Shown here in pieces: positions 55,828 through 64,000 of a stretch of 64,000 nt of DNA (the stretch's first letter is position 1; the number at the start of each line of letters is the position of its first letter). The notes beneath the pieces are model-generated. The model was not told where the DNA came from. It did no database searches and was given only the letters and a program-made list of their open reading frames with translations. The translations under genes and the position numbers were made by a program. The DNA is from Chthoniobacterales bacterium (GTDB taxonomy: Bacteria > Verrucomicrobiota > Verrucomicrobiia > Chthoniobacterales > Terrimicrobiaceae). The DNA lies in contig JACSRU010000108.1 of the NCBI GenBank assembly GCA_014879575.1, positions 24,334 to 88,333 on the forward strand, given 5' to 3'.

Positions 55828-56762
55828 TTCTTTATGCGGGATTTTTCGGCCTGCGGAAGGAAGTCGCTTCCCTCGCCCCCAAGGTCGGTTTTTTCGAGAA
55901 GCGAGAGGAACTCCCGAAGTGCCGGTGTGCCGGCGGAGGATTTCTTCACGAGCGTCCCCAGTGGCCGCCACATCTCGATATCGAGGATTTCCAGACTGAT
56001 CAACTGTCCGGTTTCGACTTCCGTGCGCACCGAGGTGCGCGGCACGATGGAAATCGCGGTCTCGATCTCGACCGCCCGCTTCACCGTCTCGATGTTGTCG
56101 AACTCGAAGGCCACCTTCACCCGGGCTCCCGCCAGGCGGAGCCGACGGTCCACCTCGCGGCGCGTCGGAAGATCCGGCTCGAAGGCAATGAACTTCTCCC
56201 CACCAAGGTCGGACAGGGAAAGCTTTCTCTTCGCTGCCAGCGGATGGCTGGGCGCACAAATGACAACCAGCCGATCGCGCCAGAAAACCGATGCCGTGAT
56301 CCCCCGTCGCGAGGCCGGATACGCCACCAGCCCGACATCCGCCCGGTTTTCCTGCACCGCCGCATAAACCTGCGCCGACCGGCGGTAATCCATCCGAACC
56401 TCCACGAGGGGAAACTCCCTCCGGAAGCGCTTGAGGTAGGGCGGCAATTCATGCAGGCCAATGCTGAAAATCGTCGCTATGCGCAGTTCGCCGGAGACGA
56501 CCTCCTGGAGCCTCTGCATGCGGGCCCCCAACTCCTCGTAGGCTCCGATAATCTCCCGGCTCGAAGCCAGAAAAGTCTGGCCCTCGGGCGTGAGATAGAA
56601 TGCCCGGCGCCCCCGATCAATCAGCCGGACTTGGAATTGTTCCTCAATGGAACGAACCTGTTGGCTCACCGCGCTCTGCGTGATACCATTCCGCTCAGCC
56701 GCTTTGGAAAAACTTTCCGTATCCGCCAAATCGCAGAAAACTTTAAATGTTTGAATTTGCAT
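55824..56762 (-). CDS. LysR family transcriptional regulator
   Basis: N-terminal winged HTH: FKVFCDLADTESFSKAAERN then ITQSAVSQQVRSIEEQ (about residues 8-45), followed by a two-lobe effector domain (residues about 90-300; GELRIATIFSIGLHELP, ADVGLVAYPASRRG). 312 aa. Cotranscribed with mtnP, divergent from yggS. A perfect 5-5-5 dyad lies in the shared promoter region. Effector unknown; the mtnP link hints at sulfur or methionine metabolism. Confidence 0.9.
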   Translation of the reverse strand: MQIQTFKVFCDLADTESFSKAAERNGITQSAVSQQVRSIEEQFQVRLIDRGRRAFYLTPEGQTFLASSREIIGAYEELGARMQRLQEVVSGELRIATIFSIGLHELPPYLKRFRREFPLVEVRMDYRRSAQVYAAVQENRADVGLVAYPASRRGITASVFWRDRLVVICAPSHPLAAKRKLSLSDLGGEKFIAFEPDLPTRREVDRRLRLAGARVKVAFEFDNIETVKRAVEIETAISIVPRTSVRTEVETGQLISLEILDIEMWRPLGTLVKKSSAGTPALREFLSLLEKTDLGGEGSDFLPQAEKSRIKK

Positions 56763-56776
56763 CCGACTTCTCAGGA

Positions 56777-56791
56777 ATAAGATAAACTTAT
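56777..56791. promoter_or_regulatory. Possible LysR-type operator (ATAAG-N5-CTTAT)
   Basis: ATAAGATAAACTTAT is a perfect 15-bp interrupted palindrome in the 58-bp gap between the divergent lysR and yggS starts. LysR regulators usually bind T-N11-A dyads of this size near their own promoter. It is only 15 nt from the lysR ATG and 30 nt from the yggS ATG, so it could repress both. Confidence 0.5.
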
Positions 56792-56820
56792 ATTTGCGGA
56801 AAAGCTAGAACGGATTTTTC

Positions 56821-57576
56821 ATGAACAATTTTTCCTCCCATCTGGAACACCTGAAATTTCGCATCCGCTCGGCGGCGGAAGCCTGCGGACGCGATCCGGC
56901 CGGCGTCCGGCTCGTGGCGGTGTCGAAGACCCATCCGGCGGAGGCGGTGCGCGAGGTGGCGGCGTGCGGACAGGTTGCCTTCGGGGAGAGCAAAATCCAG
57001 GAAGCCCAGGGAAAAATCCCCATTCTGCCCGCCTCGTTGGAGTGGCATTTCATCGGGCATTTGCAGTCGAATAAAATCCGCAAAGCCCTGCCTCTCTTCC
57101 AACTTTTTCATGGCGTGGATGATGGGAATCTGGCGCGGCAGATGGAGAGAATCTGTGAGGAATCCGGGAGAACCTGCCGAATCCTTCTGGAGGTGAATGT
57201 GTCGGGCGAGGCATCGAAGTTTGGGTTCGATCCAGGGCGTCTTCGCGAGGTCCTGCCCGGTTTGCTGGCACTGCGGCGCGTTCAAATTCTCGGCCTCATG
57301 ACGATGGCTCCCTATTCGGAAGACCCCCTCGCGGCCAAACCGTATTTTTCCGCCCTCCGCCGCCTGCGGGACGATCTGCGCGCGCAAACCGGCGCGGCGC
57401 TCCCCGAGTTATCCATGGGCATGAGCGGGGACTTCGAGGCCGCCATCGCCGAGGGCAGCACGATCATCCGCGTGGGTTCCGCCATTTTTGGAGAGCGCCC
57501 GAAGCCCCCCCCCGATTGCCAATTCCTGAATTTCTTGCGCCAGATCATGGATTCTTCCCGCGGAATAATGTATTAG
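56821..57576 (+). CDS. yggS: YggS/PROSC family pyridoxal-phosphate homeostasis protein
   Basis: PLP-binding protein with an alanine-racemase-like barrel and no known catalytic reaction; maintains B6 and amino-acid balance. The PLP lysine is in VRLVAVSKTHPAEAVREVA (about K36), and HFIGHLQSNKIRK, LLEVNVSGEASKFGF and MGMSGDFEAAIAEGSTIIRVGSAIFGER are diagnostic. 251 aa, slightly longer than E. coli YggS. It leads the cluster ending in mutB. Confidence 0.93.
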   Translation: MNNFSSHLEHLKFRIRSAAEACGRDPAGVRLVAVSKTHPAEAVREVAACGQVAFGESKIQEAQGKIPILPASLEWHFIGHLQSNKIRKALPLFQLFHGVDDGNLARQMERICEESGRTCRILLEVNVSGEASKFGFDPGRLREVLPGLLALRRVQILGLMTMAPYSEDPLAAKPYFSALRRLRDDLRAQTGAALPELSMGMSGDFEAAIAEGSTIIRVGSAIFGERPKPPPDCQFLNFLRQIMDSSRGIMY

Positions 57577-57613
57577 AGATTCTAATGTTTCTTTCCAACA
57601 AACACGCCTTCCG

Positions 57614-59101
57614 ATGAAACCCGTCGCCTTCCACAACACCGTTCTGCGGGATGGACACCAGTCCATGGCCGCCACCCGCATGAAAACCAGTCAAATGCTG
57701 TCGGCCGCGCCGATCCTGGATGCGATGGGATTTCGGATGTTGGAAACCTGGGGCGGGGCCACCATTGACACAAGTCTGAGATTCCTGGGAGAGCAACCGT
57801 TTGACCGCGTGCGCGCGCTGCGAAAAGTCGCGCCGAAGACCCCGCAGGGGATGCTTCTGCGCGGACAAAACATCGTCCAATACAAATGTTTTCCCGACGA
57901 TGTCGTGGAGCTGTTTGTCAAATGCACCGCCGAGGCGGGAATCGAAGTGTTCCGGATTTTTGACGGGCTGAACGATCCGAGGAACCTGGCGCCGGCGATT
58001 GCGGCGGTGAAAAAGGCGGGAAAAACCGCACGGGGAGAGATTTGTTATACGACGAGTCCGGCGCACACGCCCGAGGCCTTTCTGAGGTTTTCCGAGGAAC
58101 TCAAGGACATGGGCTGTGTCGAGATCGGCATCAAGGACATGTCCGGCGTGATCACCCCCCGCGTTGCCGCAGAGCTTGTCGCCGGCATTATCAAGCGGAC
58201 CGGTCTCCCGGTCACGCTCCACAGCCACGAGACGGCCGGCCTCGCCGCCGCCTCCTACGTTGCGGCGACCGATGCGGGCGCGACGGCGATCGAAACTTCC
58301 ATCTCGCCGTTTGCAAATGGCACCTCGCAGCCGGATACCCTTCGCATGCTCGCTTTGCTGGATGGCAATCCGCGCCAACCATCGTTCGACCGGAAGAAAT
58401 TGGCGGAATTACGGGAATATTTCACGAAGGTTTACAAGGAATTGGACGCCTTCACCTCCCCTGCGAACGAGACGGTGGACAGCGACACGCTCGTCTATCA
58501 GGTTCCCGGCGGCATGCTCTCGAACTTCCGCGTCCAACTCAAGGACATGGGCATGAGCGAGCGTATTGATGAAGTGCTGGCCGAAATTCCCCGTGTCCGC
58601 GAGTGTCTGGGCTGGGCGCCGCTGGTGACCCCGATTTCCCAGATCGTCGGCACGCAGGCGATGCTCAACGTCAAATTCGGACGTTGGAAAAATTTCTCGC
58701 CGGCCGCGATGGACATTGCCCTCGGCAACTACGGACGCACGCCGGCACCGGTGGACAGGGAAGTTCTCGCCCTCGCGGAAAAGAACACCGGAAAGAGTCC
58801 GATGTCCTCGCGCCCGGCTGATTCTCTCAAGCCGAATGTGGACAACCTCCGAAAACAACTGGCCGAGAAAGGGCTTCCGACAACCGATGAGGCTGTTGTC
58901 CTCTTCGCCATGTTCCCGATGGAGTATGAGAAATTGATCAAAAAACCGGAGGCGATCCAGGATCCTGCCGCTGCGGCGAAGCCTTCTGCGACGGGTCCCG
59001 CGTCCGCACCTCCTGCCCCTCGTCCCACGGGACGCCATCAACGTCTTCAGATCACCGTCAATGGCCGGAGAGCCGAAGCCCTGGTCGAAGAAATCCCGTA
59101 A
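57614..59101 (+). CDS. Biotin-dependent carboxyltransferase subunit (pyruvate carboxylase B / transcarboxylase 5S type)
   Basis: HMGL-like TIM barrel that moves CO2 between carboxybiotin and pyruvate/oxaloacetate. FHNTVLRDGHQSMAATRMKT opens it; the metal-binding Asp is in LRDGHQS and the His pair in LHSHETAGLA (about residue 200); FRIFDGLNDPRN and GMLSNFRVQLKDMG are family hallmarks. The C-terminus ends in LQITVNGRRAEALVEEIP, a bare leader without the biotinyl domain and its AMKM site. This matches the 5S transcarboxylase layout; a separate biotin carrier would be needed. The mutA ATG follows the stop by one base. 495 aa. Confidence 0.85.
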   Translation: MKPVAFHNTVLRDGHQSMAATRMKTSQMLSAAPILDAMGFRMLETWGGATIDTSLRFLGEQPFDRVRALRKVAPKTPQGMLLRGQNIVQYKCFPDDVVELFVKCTAEAGIEVFRIFDGLNDPRNLAPAIAAVKKAGKTARGEICYTTSPAHTPEAFLRFSEELKDMGCVEIGIKDMSGVITPRVAAELVAGIIKRTGLPVTLHSHETAGLAAASYVAATDAGATAIETSISPFANGTSQPDTLRMLALLDGNPRQPSFDRKKLAELREYFTKVYKELDAFTSPANETVDSDTLVYQVPGGMLSNFRVQLKDMGMSERIDEVLAEIPRVRECLGWAPLVTPISQIVGTQAMLNVKFGRWKNFSPAAMDIALGNYGRTPAPVDREVLALAEKNTGKSPMSSRPADSLKPNVDNLRKQLAEKGLPTTDEAVVLFAMFPMEYEKLIKKPEAIQDPAAAAKPSATGPASAPPAPRPTGRHQRLQITVNGRRAEALVEEIP

Positions 59102-59102
59102 A

Positions 59103-61139
59103 ATGCCATCCCATTCCATGAAACTGACTCTCGATGAATTTTCCCCCGCCACCTACGAGGATTGGCGGCGGGCGGCGGAGGAATCCCTCAAAGGCGCGCC
59201 GTTTGACAAAAAACTGATCACCCCGACGCCGGAGGGCATCAAACTCCAGCCCATTTATGGAAAGGCGGATGTCGAGGCTCTCGCGCTTCCCGAATCCTGG
59301 CCCGGGCTCCCGCCCTTCGTGCGGGGGGCATCGGCTGCGGGGAACAAGAAGCGTCCCTGGCTTGTCGCCCAGGAACTCCCCTATGGATGCGCGGAAAAGT
59401 TTCAGGCCGCACTCAGAAACGATCTGCGAAGAGGTCAGAATTGCGTGTCCCTCCTTCTGGACGCCGCAACGCGCCGGTGCCTGGACCCGGACGAGGCCGA
59501 CGGGGAGGAGGTCGGAAAATGCGGACTCTCCCTTGCGACGCTCGGGGATGCCGCCCGCGCGTTTGCGGGTGTGGATTTCCATGCGGTGCCCGTTCTGGCT
59601 TTTGCCGGCGCCAGCGCCCTTCCTCTCGCCGGACTCCTGCAGGCGGTCACTGGCGACAAGGGCTTCTCGGGTGCCGTGCTGGCAGACCCGCTGACTGAGT
59701 GGGCCCGCGATGGAAAGCTCGCCATGAGCCTGGATGAGGCGTATGCGGAAATGGCCGCGCTTTCCCAATGGGCGGTCGGCAAGAAAATCCGCACGGCGGG
59801 CATCCAGGCCAACCTCTGGGCGGATGCCGGGGGCACCGCCGTCGAGGAGCTGGCCTTCGGCCTTGCGACAGGGGCCGCCTATTTCCGCGCGCTTGCCACG
59901 GCTGGAATCCCCGACAACGAAATCGCGCCGCGCTTTGTCATGGCACTTTCCCTCGGTTCGAATCTTTTTATGGAGATCGCCAAGTTGCGGGCGGCCCGCA
60001 TGCTCTGGAGCCGGATTGTCGAATCTTTCGGCGTCCCCGCCGCACCGCTTTTCCTCCACGGTCGTTCCAGCCTGTTCAACAAATCCGTTCTCGATCCGCA
60101 CACAAACATGCTGCGTGCCACGGCGGAAGGCTTTGCAGGCGTTGTGGGTGGTGTGGACAGCATGCATGTCGCCGCCTTTGATGAACTCATTCGCACGCCG
60201 GATGAATTCTCCACCCGTATCGCGCGCAATCTCCATGTCATCCTCTCGGAAGAGTGCGGGTTTGCGGAAGTGGCGGACGCGGCCGGCGGTTCGTGGTATG
60301 TCGAATCGCTGACCATCGAACTCGCCAGGAAGGCCTGGGAGTTGTTCCAGGAAGTCGAGAAACGCGGTGGCATGGCCGTCGCGCTTCGTGAGGGCTTCCC
60401 CCAGGCGGCTGTTGCCGCGAGTGCGAAGGCCCGGCGGGATGCCGTTTCCAAACGCCGCACGGCGATCCTCGGAGTCAACCTCTTTCCGAATCCCGCCGAG
60501 ATCCCGCTGAGCCCGGATCCGGAGGCTGGGAGTTTTGCGATCCGCGCGGAGGGCGTCGCGGCAACACGGAAGGGAGGCGTGCGCCTCTCCTCACCCAGTG
60601 TCGGGGAAGTCGCCCGGGCATTTCAAGCCGGCGCCACCATTGGAGAAATTCGCAAGGCGCTGCCGCGGAAGGCCGCGCCGGCACCCGAGATTTCCCGCGT
60701 GGAAATCCTCCGGGCCGCCGAAGGCTATGAACGCCTCCGGGCCGCCACGAAAAATGCGCCGCCCAAGGTCTGGCTCGCAAAGTTCGGGCCTCCCAAACAA
60801 TCCAAGGCGCGCGCCGATTTCTCCTCCGGATTCTTCTCGGCCGGCGGTTTCGAGGTTCTCCAAACAACCGCCGGTGCCAAATCCCCCGGGGAGGCATTGG
60901 AACAGGCTCTGGATTCGAAGGCCGGGATTGTTGTCGTCTGCTCGACGGATGACACGTATCCGGAAATCATCCCCGCCTTCGTGCCGGCCCTGAAAGCCAA
61001 AATGCCGGGCGTGAAGGTTCTCCTGGCCGGGTTTCCCGCCGACCAGATCGAGGCCCATAAGGCCTCGGGCGTCGAGGATTTCATCCACCTCAAGGTGGAT
61101 TGCCTCGCCTTCCTCAACCGCCTCATCAAAGAACTCTGA
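59103..61139 (+). CDS. mutA: Methylmalonyl-CoA mutase small subunit
   Basis: Non-catalytic partner of MutB. It has the barrel with [37 protein letters not shown] and HAAFDEL-type segments, but lacks the DxHxxG cobalamin motif in its C-terminal flavodoxin-like domain ([20 protein letters not shown]), as in known MutA. 678 aa from ATG 59103. It is separated by 1 bp from the carboxyltransferase gene and by 47 bp from mutB. Confidence 0.93.
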   Translation: MPSHSMKLTLDEFSPATYEDWRRAAEESLKGAPFDKKLITPTPEGIKLQPIYGKADVEALALPESWPGLPPFVRGASAAGNKKRPWLVAQELPYGCAEKFQAALRNDLRRGQNCVSLLLDAATRRCLDPDEADGEEVGKCGLSLATLGDAARAFAGVDFHAVPVLAFAGASALPLAGLLQAVTGDKGFSGAVLADPLTEWARDGKLAMSLDEAYAEMAALSQWAVGKKIRTAGIQANLWADAGGTAVEELAFGLATGAAYFRALATAGIPDNEIAPRFVMALSLGSNLFMEIAKLRAARMLWSRIVESFGVPAAPLFLHGRSSLFNKSVLDPHTNMLRATAEGFAGVVGGVDSMHVAAFDELIRTPDEFSTRIARNLHVILSEECGFAEVADAAGGSWYVESLTIELARKAWELFQEVEKRGGMAVALREGFPQAAVAASAKARRDAVSKRRTAILGVNLFPNPAEIPLSPDPEAGSFAIRAEGVAATRKGGVRLSSPSVGEVARAFQAGATIGEIRKALPRKAAPAPEISRVEILRAAEGYERLRAATKNAPPKVWLAKFGPPKQSKARADFSSGFFSAGGFEVLQTTAGAKSPGEALEQALDSKAGIVVVCSTDDTYPEIIPAFVPALKAKMPGVKVLLAGFPADQIEAHKASGVEDFIHLKVDCLAFLNRLIKEL

Positions 61140-61186
61140 CCCACAAAGAAAATCCCGATCTCCCGCGCGAATCATTCCCTGATGCC

Positions 61187-63361
<2,175 letters not shown>

Positions 63362-63652
63362 CCACAAGCGTTTCCGGAAGTCACTTCCTGCGCTCCGAAA
63401 AACCTTCCTGTTTTGCACGGCCTGCTGGTGAATCACTCGACTTTTTTTCCCAAGGAAATAAAGTCCCCTCATGGCGCGCGGCACCAACATTTGTCCTTAT
63501 TGCGAGATTCCCGTGGAGATGTCACAATGACGCTGTCCGCCGTGCCGACAACAGATTCTTTTGGAAGCGCGGGGCACCATGGTTCTGTGGACCTTGGGAG
63601 AAATTCGCTCCGGAATCCTCGGGGGGCTGCCGGCCCATTTGTCGGAGCATTT
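63362..63652. other. Intergenic region with possible gene debris before the repeated element end
   Basis: About 290 bp without a full gene. A 19-codon ORF at 63471 (ATG GCG CGC, protein MARGTNICPYCEIPVEMSQ) has a CxxC pair but no clear ribosome site and looks like the start of a small zinc-ribbon protein cut short; confidence low. No left-hand copy of the GGGACTGACCC element end is seen before the right-hand copy at 63653, so if an element was inserted here it is partial. Confidence 0.4.
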
Positions 63653-63673
63653 TATAAAATATGGGACTGACCC
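63653..63673 (+). repeat. Second copy of the mobile-element right end
   Basis: The 21 bases TATAAAAT plus ATGGGACTGACCC are identical to 25526-25546, the right end of the element before the sugar dehydrogenase gene. As there, the embedded ATG begins an ORF encoding MGLT followed by a hydrophobic segment. Only this end is present at the second site. Confidence 0.7.
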
Positions 63674-63792
63674 CTTATGGGAGTATCCTTGCGGTTTTGA
63701 GCGGGGTCTTGTTGGCGCTTTGTTATGCGCCGGTGGGCTGGGGGGATCTTTGTTGGTTGGCACTTGTTCCCCTGATTTCCGCAGCGTGGCTG
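63661..63792 (+). CDS. lnt: Apolipoprotein N-acyltransferase, N-terminal fragment
   Basis: The ORF reads MGLTPYGSILAVLSGVLLAL then CYAPVGWGDLCWLALVPLIS, matching the first two membrane segments of Lnt, the enzyme that N-acylates outer-membrane lipoproteins. Similarity ends after AAWLLRPP; from about 63793 the plus strand is antisense to an unrelated, GC-richer gene and the Lnt domain does not continue, although the frame stays open to the window end by chance. The start lies in the repeated element end. Either a rearrangement or an assembly joint truncates it. Confidence 0.55.
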
Positions 63793-63793
63793 C

Positions 63794-64000
63794 TCAGGCC
63801 GCCTTGCGTCCGAGCTCGCGCAGCCGCGCCTGCCAGCGGGCGACGCCGGCGGCGCCGAGTTGCTCGACCATCCCGATCAGCGTCGTGTGCACCGGCGCGA
63901 TACCGACCATGCCGAGCATGTTGCGCTCCAGCGCCTTCACGCTGTGGGCGCGGAAGTACCAGCGGTACACGAGCGCCGGCATGCCCATGGTCACCACCAC
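63794..64000 (-). CDS. NAD(P)H-dependent oxidoreductase (flavodoxin-like fold), C-terminal fragment
   Basis: The last 68 codons of a minus-strand gene that continues beyond the window. The segments VVTMGMPALVYRWYFRAHSV and ALERNMLGMVGIAPVHTTLI resemble proteobacterial NAD(P)H oxidoreductases of the KefF/MdaB style. The fragment ends in ARLRELGRKAA and its TGA at 63794-63796 sits exactly where the Lnt similarity stops. Base composition is about 70% GC by eye, well above the rest of the window. Confidence 0.6.
   Translation of the reverse strand: MVVTMGMPALVYRWYFRAHSVKALERNMLGMVGIAPVHTTLIGMVEQLGAAGVARWQARLRELGRKAA

Noticed and set aside
63471-63530. 19-aa ORF with CxxC
   Set aside because: Too short, no ribosome site; kept only as possible debris in the intergenic entry.

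Overview
The window is bacterial, gene dense and about 60% GC by eye. It has short intergenic gaps and many 4-bp start/stop overlaps (ATGA, GTGA, TTGA). The organism looks like a member of the PVC superphylum, most likely Verrucomicrobiota. This is an inference from the gene set: a prepilin-type leader protein, an exosortase-associated CAAX protease-like protein, a long SecA with a SEC-C tail, a fused fucokinase/GDP-fucose pyrophosphorylase, a large kinase/Sel1 receptor and an OprB porin (so Gram-negative). It does not rest on any database search. Metabolism looks like glycolysis (gap, pgk) feeding a pyruvate/oxaloacetate carboxyltransferase, methylmalonyl-CoA mutase and succinyl-CoA ligase.

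Layout. 1-9640: prepilin-like protein (cut by the window edge), FKP fucose salvage enzyme, GT9-ruvC-lipB operon, CAAX protease-nadE-pdxA operon, doxX, a glycosyltransferase remnant and tRNA-Gly(TCC). 9670-20563: ABC exporter pair, acpP with a clear terminator, Hsp33, FUSC exporter, an orphan oppC-oppD pair, a Tat-type superoxide dismutase, and an overlapping AcuC-like deacetylase/CoA-transferase-GNAT pair. 20887-25291: ftsK, a RodZ-like HTH protein and rimO. 25308-25550: a short element with inverted ends, whose right end contains the start codon of a secreted sugar dehydrogenase. 26736-30161: pgk, gap and an aldo-keto reductase, with a strong hairpin between gap and pgk. 30298-38913: OprB porin coupled to a secreted PD-(D/E)XK-like protein, secA, ald-proA and a secreted helical protein. 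39029-44169: receptor kinase and sucCD. 44251-52608: a regulator fragment and a surface-polysaccharide cluster (epimerase, GT4, AsnB, two methyltransferases, GDP-mannose 3,5-epimerase, GT2), with the last two genes of lower GC. 52667-63361: a long unknown protein, polysaccharide deacetylase, mtnP-lysR, yggS and a carboxyltransferase-mutA-mutB operon. 63362-64000: a second copy of the mobile-element end, the start of lnt, and an abrupt switch into a much more GC-rich oxidoreductase fragment that may be an assembly joint.

No complete, clearly new multi-gene system is visible. The candidates most worth a second look are: (1) the secreted nuclease-fold protein coupled to a porin; (2) the CoA-transferase/acetyltransferase fusion coupled to a deacetylase; (3) a repeated 21-bp element end that supplies the start codon (MGLT-) of two unrelated exported or membrane proteins; (4) a receptor with a kinase, a degenerate kinase-like domain, a membrane segment and Sel1 repeats; and (5) a transcarboxylase-5S-like subunit next to mutAB.
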